Below, piece after piece: positions 55,245 through 63,305 of a stretch of 64,000 nucleotides of DNA. This DNA comes from Pseudomonas sp. PSE14 (GTDB taxonomy: Bacteria; Pseudomonadota; Gammaproteobacteria; Pseudomonadales; Pseudomonadaceae). The translations under genes and the position numbers were made by a program. The stretch is from NCBI RefSeq assembly GCF_029203285.1, contig NZ_CP115669.1, forward strand, positions 4,526,001 through 4,590,000, read 5' to 3'. The notes below the pieces were generated by a model. That model was not told the DNA's origin. It worked only from the letters and a program-made list of their open reading frames with translations, and made no database searches. Position 1 is the stretch's first letter. Every line of letters starts with the position of its first letter.

Positions 55245-57338
55245 TCAGAAGGAGAAGTCCACTTTGGTCCAGAGAGTGCGCCCCGGTTCGTGGATCGATT
55301 CGGGGTTGTCCGCCGGGTAGCCAAAGCCGGCGTTGCCCGCCAGGTTCAGGTGCTCGGCGTAGTCCTTGTCGAACAGGTTGTCGACGCCGGCGCTGACCTT
55401 GAAGTGCTGGCTCAGCTTGTAGGCGCCGTTGAGCGAGAACACCGCGAAGCCCGGGCTTTCGTCGAAGTCGTAACCAACGACGTTACCCTGGCCCTCGGCG
55501 ACCCGGCCCTGGCGCGCCACCACCCGCCAGAGACCGCCGGCGCTCCAGGCGTCCCGCTCGTAGCTCAGGCCGAAGCGCGCTTCCAGAGGCGGCATCTGCG
55601 GCAGGGCGCGGTCGTCGGTGGTGTTCTTGCCCCAGGCGTAGGCCAGGGTCGCGTCCGTCGTCCAGTTCGTGGTGAGTGCATAGGCCGCGCCCAGTTCGCC
55701 GCCCATGATGCGCGCATCGACGTTCCGCGCCTGGGAGGTGGTGCCCATCATGCCGTCGCTGTACTCGAACAGGATGTAGTCGCGGATCACGCCGACATAG
55801 CCGGAGGCCCAGGCCTTGAGCTTCTCGTCCTCGTACTGGGCGCCAAAGTCCAGCTGGGTGGTCTTCTCCGGCTTGATGCTGTCGAAGGCGTTGACCGAGC
55901 CGGCCGGGCCGCTATCAGGGGAGAACAGCTCCCAGTAGTCGGGGAAGCGCTGCACATGGCCAAGGCCGGCGTACAGGGTGGTCGGCGTATCGGCCAGGTC
56001 GTGCTCGTAGCGTACGAAGCCGCTGGGCAGGGTATCGGCGCGAGTATCGTCGGCGGTGGGATTGGAATGGGTCATGTGCCCCGATCCCGTGGTCTGCCGG
56101 TAGTCCTTGGCCGAGGCGCGGTCCAGGCGCGCGCCGCTGATCACCCGGTCGCGCTCGGCGGCGTACCAGGTCAGCTCGCCGAAAGCGCCGTAGTTGTGGA
56201 AGACCGCGTCCTTGTTCCACGGCTGGTCATCGTAGGTATTGATGCCCATGCCCATTCGTTCGCGGTGCTCGTTGGTCTGCGCATCGACACCGGAAACCAG
56301 CTTGAAGTCGTCCCAGCGCCAGGTGGCGGCCAGGCGCCCGCCGAGGGTGCGGCGGTCGACGTTGGAGGCCATGGGGCCCGCCATCATCCCTGTACCCGAG
56401 GGCGTGCGCAGGCTGTAGTTGTCCATCACGTGGTCGGCGTAGTTGTAGTAGACCTGCGCCTCCAGCTTGTCGAGCACCTCGCCGAGATTGGACTTCTCAA
56501 AGCGCAGGCCGAGGCTTTCGCGCTTGAACTGCGAGCCATCCATTCCGCGTCCGGCGTAGCGGGCCTCGCCGTCGCCCTTGCCGGCGGTGAGTTCGACCAG
56601 GGTGTCGGCATCCGGCGTCCAGCCCACGGCCACGTCGCCGTTCCACTTGTTCCAGCGTGAGGGCACGGTGTCGCCGGCGCCGTCCTCGTAATCATCGGAC
56701 TGCGATTTGTTACCGGTGAAGCGCAGGTAGCCTTCCGGCCCGCCGGCGGCGGCATCCAGAACACGGTCGGAGCGGCCGTTGGAACCGGCCACCAGGCTAC
56801 CATTGATCCGCGATCCCAGCTCGCCGAAGCGCTCCGGCTCGCGGTCGAAGCGGATGGTGCCGGCCGATGCGCCCGGACCCCAGATAACGGTTTCCGGGCC
56901 CTTGACCACGGTGAGCTTGTCGTAGGTTTCCGGCGAGATATAGGAGGTCGGCGCGTCCATCCGCGCCGGGCAGGCGCCGAGCATGGTGGTGCCGTTGGTG
57001 AGGATGTTCAGGCGCGAGCCGAACATGCCGCGCAGCACCGGGTCGCCATTGGTGCCGCCGTTGCGGATGGCGGAGAAGCCGGGAATGGTCTTGAGGTAGT
57101 CGGCGCCATCGCTGGCCGGAATCGGCTGGCGCGGCTGCTTCGGGTCGGTGACGACGGTAAGCGGCGAGCTCTGCGCCACGGCAGTGATGACGCTGGGCTC
57201 CAGTTCCACGGCGTGGACGGCGTGGTCATCGTTCTCGGCCAGGGCCGGGACAGCAGTGAAACCGCCAAGGGCGGTCAGCGCGCACAGGGCGCGCAAGCCG
57301 ACGGCACGTGGCCGACGGCGCATTGGCATGCGGGACAT
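55245..57338 (-). CDS. oprC: TonB-dependent copper receptor OprC
   Basis: A 697-residue outer-membrane receptor. Signal peptide about 1-34, plug domain with K-T-I-P-G-F-S-A-I-R-N-G-G, then a 22-strand barrel ending W-T-K-V-D-F-S-F with terminal Phe. The plug has the C-x3-M copper site, Cys123 and Met127 in G-A-C-P-A-R-M-D, as described for P. aeruginosa OprC. This separates it from siderophore receptors. The start at 57338 (M-S-R-M-P-M-R-R-R) is taken as the most likely of three nearby Met codons. Flanked by DUF2946 and PepSY genes, the same order as PAO1 as I recall. Confidence 0.95.
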   Translation of the reverse strand: MSRMPMRRRPRAVGLRALCALTALGGFTAVPALAENDDHAVHAVELEPSVITAVAQSSPLTVVTDPKQPRQPIPASDGADYLKTIPGFSAIRNGGTNGDPVLRGMFGSRLNILTNGTTMLGACPARMDAPTSYISPETYDKLTVVKGPETVIWGPGASAGTIRFDREPERFGELGSRINGSLVAGSNGRSDRVLDAAAGGPEGYLRFTGNKSQSDDYEDGAGDTVPSRWNKWNGDVAVGWTPDADTLVELTAGKGDGEARYAGRGMDGSQFKRESLGLRFEKSNLGEVLDKLEAQVYYNYADHVMDNYSLRTPSGTGMMAGPMASNVDRRTLGGRLAATWRWDDFKLVSGVDAQTNEHRERMGMGINTYDDQPWNKDAVFHNYGAFGELTWYAAERDRVISGARLDRASAKDYRQTTGSGHMTHSNPTADDTRADTLPSGFVRYEHDLADTPTTLYAGLGHVQRFPDYWELFSPDSGPAGSVNAFDSIKPEKTTQLDFGAQYEDEKLKAWASGYVGVIRDYILFEYSDGMMGTTSQARNVDARIMGGELGAAYALTTNWTTDATLAYAWGKNTTDDRALPQMPPLEARFGLSYERDAWSAGGLWRVVARQGRVAEGQGNVVGYDFDESPGFAVFSLNGAYKLSQHFKVSAGVDNLFDKDYAEHLNLAGNAGFGYPADNPESIHEPGRTLWTKVDFSF

Positions 57339-57445
57339 TGCATCTATTCCATGATCGGTGAATACGCCCGTTCCACGCGGACACGCACGGCGCACAGGCA
57401 ACAGCGGTCATCCGCGCCTGCGGTCGATGGATTCGGGAGAAGGGA

Positions 57446-57898
57446 TCAGCCGATCAGGGTCGGTGGAGCGCGGGAGCGTGCGCCGGGGAAGACCGGCGAG
57501 GCGGGAATGGTGCTGGAGGTGAACTGGACGGCGGGTGTACCGACGGCAGGCAGGCTGTGGTCCAGCAGGACCGGCGGCGGCGTCAGCGGGGGGCTATGGA
57601 TCAGCAGGCTGCAGTAGCCGCACTTCTCCATGAAGGCATCGGCGGTGAGCGGCTTCCCGTCATGGGGGGCCGGGGCGGCGTGCTGGCCCGAAGCGCGATG
57701 ACCGTCGGAGCAGGCCATCTCGTCCATGTCGGCCATGTCGTGCGCCGTGGACGCGCCATGCTCCATCGGCATGACGTGATCCATGGGCATAGGGTGATCC
57801 ATCGGCAGCGACTGGGATACCAGCGGGCCGACATAGATCATCAGCATGGCGAACAGCGCCAGCCAGGTTCCTATGCCTTGTCGGGTGCGACGGGTCAC
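57446..57898 (-). CDS. DUF2946 Met/His-rich protein with GTG start
   Basis: A 150-residue protein: one N-terminal membrane helix or signal (T-W-L-A-L-F-A-M-L-M-I-Y-V-G-P-L), then M-D-H-P-M-P-M-D-H-V-M-P-M-E-H-type repeats, a C-G-Y-C motif in K-C-G-Y-C-S-L-L, and a proline-rich end. This is the DUF2946 pattern, often next to copper genes. The GTG at 57898 has AAGGAC seven bases upstream; the frame is open further but without a ribosome site. It likely binds Cu(I) in the periplasm, and is the first gene of the oprC set. Confidence 0.82.
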   Translation of the reverse strand: MTRRTRQGIGTWLALFAMLMIYVGPLVSQSLPMDHPMPMDHVMPMEHGASTAHDMADMDEMACSDGHRASGQHAAPAPHDGKPLTADAFMEKCGYCSLLIHSPPLTPPPVLLDHSLPAVGTPAVQFTSSTIPASPVFPGARSRAPPTLIG

Positions 57899-58018
57899 GA
57901 AATGTCCTTGCGGATGGAGGCCCCGCCTTGAGCGGGTGCGCAATGATCGCACGGAGTTCCGCAGCTCCGCTGCGGCACGTGGACGCAGAATCAGTTAAGC
58001 ACAGCGAAGGCATCTAAT

Positions 58019-58054
58019 AAAAATTGCCAAATCCACATTATTTCAGCAATTTTT
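58019..58054. promoter_or_regulatory. AT-rich inverted repeat between the oprC set and leuA
   Basis: AAAAATTGC (58019-58027) and GCAATTTTT (58046-58054) are perfect nine-base arms 18 bases apart, in the 242-base region shared by the divergent DUF2946-oprC unit and the leuA leader. It could be an operator or an UP-type promoter region. No known regulator site is recognised. Confidence 0.4.
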
Positions 58055-58140
58055 TATCATCCCAGGCAACAAATAGAGTTTTTCTACCAATTTTTAACGA
58101 ATGCTTGCCATCACCCTCTCAGGCCATTAGGTTGGCACTC

Positions 58141-58218
58141 ATGAAAACCGCACACACCCTCATCCTGCTTCGCCAACACGCCTGCCTGCGCCTGGTCAGC
58201 CCGCGACTGCGTGGCTGA
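58141..58218 (+). CDS. Leucine-rich leader peptide of leuA (25 aa)
   Basis: ATG 58141 to TGA 58218 codes for M-K-T-A-H-T-L-I-L-L-R-Q-H-A-C-L-R-L and a short tail. Six of 25 residues are leucine, in a run of branched-chain codons at residues 7-10 and again at 16-19. AGG is nine bases before the ATG. It lies 75 bases before the 2-isopropylmalate synthase gene, the first leucine-specific enzyme, as leader peptides in attenuation do. Leucine shortage would stall ribosomes on it. I have not seen this exact peptide described, though leu leaders are known in enterobacteria. Confidence 0.65.
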   Translation: MKTAHTLILLRQHACLRLVSPRLRG

Positions 58219-58254
58219 ACCCTCTTCCCGGTTTCATCTCTTTTTCATTTTTTC
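58194..58254 (+). promoter_or_regulatory. Possible leuA attenuator region
   Basis: GGTCAGCC (58194-58201) can pair with GGCTGAACC (58213-58221) with one bulged base; this hairpin covers the end of the leader peptide and its stop codon. It is followed by a T-rich stretch (58232-58254) that starts about 11 bases after the stem, farther than in a classical intrinsic terminator. A small GGCC-CGCT-GGCC hairpin is at 58259-58270. The control may be by attenuation or by leuA translation. Confidence 0.4.
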
Positions 58255-58293
58255 GCGCAGGCCCGCTGGCCAGAAAGAACAAGGATTCCGCTC

Positions 58294-59964
58294 ATGAGCA
58301 TGCTGAAAGATCCGTCGAAGAAGTACCGCCCCTTCACCCAGATCACCCTGCCCGACCGCACCTGGCCGGACAAGATCATCGACAAGGCGCCGATCTGGCT
58401 GTCCACCGACCTGCGCGACGGCAACCAGTCGCTGATCGAGCCGATGGACGCCGAGAAGAAGATGCGCTTCTTCAAGTGCCTGGTTCAGGTCGGCCTGAAG
58501 GAAATCGAAGTGGGCTTCCCGTCCGCCTCGCAGACCGACTTCGACTTCGTTCGCGAGCTGATCGAGGGCGGCCACATTCCCGATGACGTCACCATCCAGG
58601 TGCTGACCCAGGCCCGCGACGACCTCATCGAACGCACCTTCGAATCCCTGAAGGGCGCGAAGAAGGCCATCGTCCACTACTACAACGCCTGCGCGCCGAG
58701 CTTCCGCAAGATCGTCTTCAACCAGGACAAGGCCGGCGTGAAAGCCATCGCCGTGGCCGCCGGCCAGACCATCAAGCGCCTGGCCGCCGCCGCGCCGGAA
58801 ACCCAGTGGGGCTTCGAGTACTCGCCGGAAGTGTTCAGCTCCACCGAGACCGACTTCGCCGTCGAGGTGTGCAACGCGGTGATCGAGGTGTTCCAGCCGA
58901 CTCCGGCGAACCGCCTGATCCTCAACCTGCCCGCCACCGTCGAGTGCGCCACCCCGAACAACTACGCCGACCAGATCGAGTGGTTCGGCCGCCAGATCAA
59001 CAAGCGCGACAGCGTGATCATCAGCCTGCATACCCACAACGACCGTGGCACTGGCGTGGCTGCTTCCGAACTGGCCCTGATGGCCGGCGCCGACCGCGTC
59101 GAAGGCTGCCTGTTCGGCAACGGCGAGCGCACCGGCAACCTGTGCTTGGTGACCATGGCGTTGAACATGTACACCCAGGGCATCGATCCCGAACTGGACT
59201 TCTCCGACATCGATGCCGTGCGCAAGGTGGTCGAAGAGTGCAACCAGATCCCGGTGCACCCGCGTCATCCGTACGTCGGCGACCTGGTCCACACCGCCTT
59301 CTCCGGCTCCCACCAGGACGCCATCCGCAAGGGCTTCGCCCAGCAGAAGGAAGACGCCGTGTGGGAAGTGCCCTACCTGCCGATCGACCCGGCGGACATC
59401 GGCCGCAGCTACGAGGCCGTCATTCGCGTGAACAGCCAGTCCGGCAAGGGCGGCATCACCTTCCTGCTGGAGCAGGAATACGGCATCAGCCTGCCGCGCC
59501 GCATGCAGATCGAGTTCAGCCAGGTGGTACAGAACGAAACCGATCGCCTGGGCCTGGAAATGACCGCCGAGCAGATCTACAACCTGCTGCAGAACGAGTA
59601 CCTGCAAGCCGTCTCCCCGTTCGGCCTGAAGAACTACCGCCTGCAGGAAGAGAACGGCATCTGCGCCATCGACATCGACGTGACCCACAAGGGCGAACAG
59701 CACCGCTGGCACGGCAAGGGCAAGGGCACCCTGGAAGCCCTGGTCGCCTCGCTGCCGGTGGACGTCGAGATCATGGACTACAACGAGCACGCCATCGGCG
59801 CCGGCACCAACGCCCGCGCGGCCGCCTACATCGAACTGCGCGTCGAGGGTGGTCGTTCGCTGCACGGCATCGGCATCGATGAAAACATCACCACCGCGAG
59901 CTTCCGTGCGCTGTTCAGCGCCCTGAACCGCGCCGTAACGCTGGGCCACGCGAAAGCCGCGTAA
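58294..59964 (+). CDS. leuA: 2-Isopropylmalate synthase
   Basis: A 556-residue enzyme that condenses acetyl-CoA with 2-oxoisovalerate, the first step of leucine synthesis. The HMGL-like TIM barrel has [12 protein letters not shown] (the metal Asp) and [19 protein letters not shown] is the lyase signature. The C-terminal LeuA_dimer domain (about 430-550) gives feedback by leucine. It belongs to the longer, plant-pathogen/Pseudomonas type of the enzyme. Preceded by a leucine-rich leader, followed by a terminator at 59992. Confidence 0.98.
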   Translation: MSMLKDPSKKYRPFTQITLPDRTWPDKIIDKAPIWLSTDLRDGNQSLIEPMDAEKKMRFFKCLVQVGLKEIEVGFPSASQTDFDFVRELIEGGHIPDDVTIQVLTQARDDLIERTFESLKGAKKAIVHYYNACAPSFRKIVFNQDKAGVKAIAVAAGQTIKRLAAAAPETQWGFEYSPEVFSSTETDFAVEVCNAVIEVFQPTPANRLILNLPATVECATPNNYADQIEWFGRQINKRDSVIISLHTHNDRGTGVAASELALMAGADRVEGCLFGNGERTGNLCLVTMALNMYTQGIDPELDFSDIDAVRKVVEECNQIPVHPRHPYVGDLVHTAFSGSHQDAIRKGFAQQKEDAVWEVPYLPIDPADIGRSYEAVIRVNSQSGKGGITFLLEQEYGISLPRRMQIEFSQVVQNETDRLGLEMTAEQIYNLLQNEYLQAVSPFGLKNYRLQEENGICAIDIDVTHKGEQHRWHGKGKGTLEALVASLPVDVEIMDYNEHAIGAGTNARAAAYIELRVEGGRSLHGIGIDENITTASFRALFSALNRAVTLGHAKAA

Positions 59965-59991
59965 AACCCGGTAGCACCGTTGTCCCCTTTG

Positions 59992-60024
59992 CCCTGGACG
60001 CCTCGCGCGTCCAGGGTCGTTTTC
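59992..60024 (+). terminator. Terminator after leuA
   Basis: CCCTGGACG-CCTCGCG-CGTCCAGGG followed by TCGTTTTC, 27 bases past the leuA stop. Confidence 0.75.
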
Positions 60025-60038
60025 GAAGGAACGAAAAC

Positions 60039-60515
60039 ATGAGCGCACCGCAGGACAATCCGTTCCAGACACCGTCCGCCGTTCTGAAGAATGCGCCCAG
60101 TATGGCTGGCGGCGAAGCGCTCTACCGACTCAGGGCTGTTGGCATCGCCACCTTTTTCGGCACTCCGCTTGCCGGGGCCTGGGTCATGACGCAGAACCTC
60201 CGCCACCTGGGCCTTCACGATCGCATTCAACAAGTCTGGTACGTAGGAATTGCCATCTCTATCGGGCTTGCATTGCTTGGGCTGCTCCCGGACGGCATCC
60301 CCCTGGCTCCCTTTACCATCGTCGCCGTGCTCTCCATGCATGAATACGCGAAACAGGTGACCGGAGATGCATTGGAGCAGCACGCGAGCCGTGGCGGAAC
60401 GTTCCTCTCCAACTGGCGAGCCTTTGGCATCAGCCTGCTGTTCCTGCTAGCGGCATGGGGGGCTATCTTCGTCGTTACCCTGATCGTTGCCTACCTGCTG
60501 GGCATGAATACCTGA
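60039..60515 (+). CDS. Hypothetical membrane protein (158 aa)
   Basis: I do not recognise a family. 158 residues with three or four hydrophobic helices: about 34-51 (A-V-G-I-A-T-F-F-G-T-P-L-A-G-A), 69-84 (I-A-I-S-I-G-L-A-L-L-G-L), 88-100, and a long C-terminal one about 127-154. The N-terminus is polar with N-P-F-Q-T-P. AAGGAAC is upstream of the ATG. The base composition is less GC-biased than in neighbours, as in recently acquired or weakly expressed genes. A terminator follows. Confidence 0.65.
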   Translation: MSAPQDNPFQTPSAVLKNAPSMAGGEALYRLRAVGIATFFGTPLAGAWVMTQNLRHLGLHDRIQQVWYVGIAISIGLALLGLLPDGIPLAPFTIVAVLSMHEYAKQVTGDALEQHASRGGTFLSNWRAFGISLLFLLAAWGAIFVVTLIVAYLLGMNT

Positions 60516-60543
60516 GTTTCGCCGGGCAAGGCCCCAAAACACC

Positions 60544-60565
60544 GAAGGCCCCATCGGGGGCCTTC
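60544..60565. terminator. Hairpin terminator
   Basis: GAAGGCCCC-ATCG-GGGGCCTTC followed by ACGTCTT, between the convergent membrane protein gene and the DUF5629 gene. Confidence 0.7.
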
Positions 60566-60570
60566 ACGTC

Positions 60571-60903
60571 TTACTCGTCGTCGCCGCTGGCGGTCACGGC
60601 CCCCAGGCAGCACAGGCGATGTTCCTTGTCACCGGCATGCAGCAGCCAGGTCTCCTCCCCAGCCTGATAACGCGCCTCCATCACCTCGTTGTAGGTGAAG
60701 GCCCACTGACGGCGATCGCGGCCATCGATGGACTCGATCAGCAGCACCACCTCCTCGCTGGCGAAGGGTTGGTCCGCGTGGGCGGCAGCGTCGGCCTGGT
60801 CCAGCAGTGACTCGTTCAGCTCGAACTGCCAGGCGTGAAGGCCGTCGATCAACAGCATGTCGGCGGTTTCCAGCTGGTCCAGCAGGTAGGGAGTCGTGGT
60901 CAT
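60571..60903 (-). CDS. DUF5629-like protein (110 aa)
   Basis: A 110-residue soluble protein, acidic, with the pattern Y-L-L-D-Q-L-E-T-A-D-M-L-L-I-D-G-L-H-A-W-Q-F and R-Q-W-A-F-T-Y-N-E-V-M-E-A; it resembles the Pseudomonas DUF5629 family as far as I recall. No function is known. ATG 60903 is preferred over a GTG three codons upstream. It stands downstream of the DapA-like gene (64 bases) and may share its transcript. Confidence 0.65.
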   Translation of the reverse strand: MTTTPYLLDQLETADMLLIDGLHAWQFELNESLLDQADAAAHADQPFASEEVVLLIESIDGRDRRQWAFTYNEVMEARYQAGEETWLLHAGDKEHRLCCLGAVTASGDDE

Positions 60904-60967
60904 GATGGGCACTCGGCAATGGGCAGGCCGTCATGATAGAGCAAAACCCATTGCCGGCCCTCCCCTC

Positions 60968-61834
60968 CTAATCCGCCAGCGCCGCCAGCACGCCGCGCAG
61001 CCGCTCGATGGTAGCCGGGGCGCAGCGCTGCATCGGCTCGCGCAGTTCGTCGGCGATTACCCCCTGCAAGGCCAACGCTGCCTTGACTGCTGCCGGGTTG
61101 GGCTCGGCGAAGGCGGCCTGGATCCACGGCAGCAGACGGTAGAAGGTCGCCCGCGCCGCGGCGAGATCGCCCGACTCGACCTGACGCTGCATGCGCACAT
61201 AGAGATCGGCGCGCACATGGGCCGACGCGGAAATCGCCCCGGCACCGCCCTGACATAGGTTGTTGAAGATCTGCAGGTCCTCGCCCGTGAGCACCTCGAC
61301 CTCGCCATCGGCGATCAGCGCCAGGGTGGTCTCGAGGTCACCGGCGCAGTCCTTGATCGCGGCGATGCGCGGATGACGCACGATGCGCCGCAGGGTCTCG
61401 CGCTCGATACGCACACCGGTACGGTAGGGAATGTCGTAAAGCACCACCGGCACAGTGGCGGCGTCGGCCACGGTCTGGAAGAAGGACTCCAGCCCCACCT
61501 GCGACGGACGGATGTAGTACGGCGCCGGCACCAGCAGACCGGCCAGCGGGCGGCGCTGGATCTCTTCCTGGAAGGCCAGCAGCTCACGCAGGTTATTGCC
61601 CGCCAGGCCCATGATCACCTGCGCGGGCGGCACCCACTGCAGCACGGCATCGAGGACGGCGAGTTGCTCCTCATGGCTCAGCGCCGCCGCCTCCCCGGTG
61701 GTGCCGCAGACCACGAAGCCGGCGACGCCGTCTTCCAGCAGTCGGGAAACCAGGTTGTGCAGCGCGGCGAAATCGACTTCCCCGGCACGGAAGGGAGTGG
61801 CCAGGGCCACCCAGATTCCACGAAACGTAGACAT
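60968..61834 (-). CDS. DapA-family aldolase (dihydrodipicolinate synthase-like)
   Basis: A 288-residue class I aldolase of the DHDPS/N-acetylneuraminate lyase family, which joins or splits pyruvate and an aldehyde through a lysine Schiff base. G-T-T-G-E-A-A-A-L (44-52), Y-D-I-P-Y-R-T-G with the catalytic tyrosine and an arginine, and A-I-K-D-C-A-G-D with the Schiff-base lysine are conserved, so true 4-hydroxy-tetrahydrodipicolinate synthase activity is possible. Pseudomonads carry several members. Strong AAGGAG precedes ATG 61834. No lysine genes are near. Confidence 0.85.
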   Translation of the reverse strand: MSTFRGIWVALATPFRAGEVDFAALHNLVSRLLEDGVAGFVVCGTTGEAAALSHEEQLAVLDAVLQWVPPAQVIMGLAGNNLRELLAFQEEIQRRPLAGLLVPAPYYIRPSQVGLESFFQTVADAATVPVVLYDIPYRTGVRIERETLRRIVRHPRIAAIKDCAGDLETTLALIADGEVEVLTGEDLQIFNNLCQGGAGAISASAHVRADLYVRMQRQVESGDLAAARATFYRLLPWIQAAFAEPNPAAVKAALALQGVIADELREPMQRCAPATIERLRGVLAALAD

Positions 61835-62200
61835 GCAAAAACTCCTTGTGGCTGACCGTCTGGTCGCCGTCAGGGAGGGATGCGGGAATCAAGCGGGGAG
61901 AATTGAAGACCTGGCGCCTTGTGTCCTGTCAGCCCATCTGACGGGACAGCACGCCCCGGTCAAATGAGCGACTGTTTCTTCGATTTCTTGGCAACGACGA
62001 CGCATACGCCAGCCTGGGCGGAGAAGCCCGGGAGCGGCAGCGAGAAGTCGAAGTTGGCAAGCATGGGCAATTTCTGTGTGCGAAATCAGGTCACCGATAG
62101 TGCGCAAGCTCCTATACACCTGTCAACCATGTCCCACGTCTATCACGTCTCTGCCGTCTATGCTGGTTCAACGACAGTGCAGCCGGGGGAGACCTGACAG
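61835..62200. other. 366-base divergent region with an inverted repeat
   Basis: No gene is supported here. TGTCCTGTCAG (61921-61931) and CTGACGGGACA (61937-61947) form an 11-base inverted repeat with one mismatch, about 87 bases upstream of the DapA-like gene, and could be an operator. The region separates that gene from the aldo-keto reductase gene. Confidence 0.45.
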
Positions 62201-63154
62201 ATGAAACGTCGCGAACTGGGCCAGTCCGGACTGGCGATTCCGCCCCTGGTGTTCGGCGGCAACGTGTTCGGCTGGTCGGCGGACGAAGCCACCTCCTTCC
62301 GCCTGCTGGATGCGGTGGTCGACGCGGGAATCAACTGCATCGACACAGCCGACGTGTATTCGCGCTGGGTGCCCGGGCACGTCGGCGGCGAGTCGGAAAT
62401 CCTGATCGGCAAGTGGCTGAAGAAGACCGGCAAGCGCAATCAGGTGCAGATCGCCACCAAGGTCGGCATGGACATGGGCAACGGCCACAAGGGCCTGTCG
62501 GCGGTGTACATCGAACAGGCCCTGGAGCGCTCGCTCAAGCGCCTGCAGACCGACTACATCGATCTCTACCAGGCCCATTGCGACGACCCGCACACCTCCC
62601 TGGAGGAAACCATGGGCGCCTTCGCCGAAGCGGTGGAGAACGGCAAGGTGCGGGTGATCGGCGCCTCCAACCTCGATGCCCGGCGTCTGCGCGAGGCCCG
62701 CGAGCTCTGCGACCGCCTGAAGCTGCCGAACTACCAGAGCCTGCAACCCAACTACAACCTCTACGACCGCGCCAACTACGAGACCAATCTGGAACCCACG
62801 GTGAAGCAACTGGGGCTCGGGGTGATCAGCTTCTACTCCCTCGCGGCGGGTTTTCTCACCGGCAAATACCGCAGCGAAGCGGACCTCAACAAGAGCAGCG
62901 TGCGCGGCTACAAGGTGAAGAACTTCATGAACGAGCGCGGCTTCGCCATCATCGATGCGCTGGAGGCAGTGGCCAACGAACTGAACGCGACGCCGACGCA
63001 GGTCGCCCTGGCCTGGCTGATGGCGCGGCCGACCATCACCGCACCGATCGCCAGTGCGTCGAAGCTGGAGCAGTTGCCGGACCTGATCGCGGCGATCGAA
63101 CTGAAACTCAGCGATGAAGCGATCCAGCGGCTGAACACCGCCAGCGCGTACTGA
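62201..63154 (+). CDS. Aldo/keto reductase
   Basis: This 317-residue NADPH-dependent carbonyl reductase has a TIM barrel. The catalytic tetrad is visible: Asp and Tyr in I-D-T-A-D-V-Y-S-R-W, Lys in I-A-T-K-V-G, His in Y-Q-A-H-C-D-D-P. The NADPH region is A-S-N-L-D-A-R and, late, S-A-S-K-L-E-Q-L. It is nearest to the AKR11/YajO-like group. GGGGGAG is ten bases before the ATG. The natural substrate is unknown. PAO1 has an equivalent (PA3795 from memory). Confidence 0.93.
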   Translation: MKRRELGQSGLAIPPLVFGGNVFGWSADEATSFRLLDAVVDAGINCIDTADVYSRWVPGHVGGESEILIGKWLKKTGKRNQVQIATKVGMDMGNGHKGLSAVYIEQALERSLKRLQTDYIDLYQAHCDDPHTSLEETMGAFAEAVENGKVRVIGASNLDARRLREARELCDRLKLPNYQSLQPNYNLYDRANYETNLEPTVKQLGLGVISFYSLAAGFLTGKYRSEADLNKSSVRGYKVKNFMNERGFAIIDALEAVANELNATPTQVALAWLMARPTITAPIASASKLEQLPDLIAAIELKLSDEAIQRLNTASAY

Positions 63155-63168
63155 AGGCCGAATAGACC

Positions 63169-63241
63169 TGTAGGAGCGAGCTTGCTCGCGAACGCTCTGG
63201 CTCTTGAGCGGGGTGGTTCGCGAGCAAGCTCGCTCCTACAA
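63169..63241. repeat. REPIN (GTAGGAGCGAGCTTGCTCGCG pair)
   Basis: CTGTAGGAGCGAGCTTGCTC on the left and the inverse copy CGCGAGCAAGCTCGCTCCTA on the right are about 30 bases apart, each with its own short hairpin (GAGC-AAGC-GCTC type). It is of the same kind as 30527-30605 and follows the aldo-keto reductase gene. Confidence 0.82.
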
Positions 63242-63305
63242 AAGCCGCATCGATCCTGGGTCGCTGGAATATCGGACTCTTAAGAGCATCGCGGACGAAC
63301 TGATA

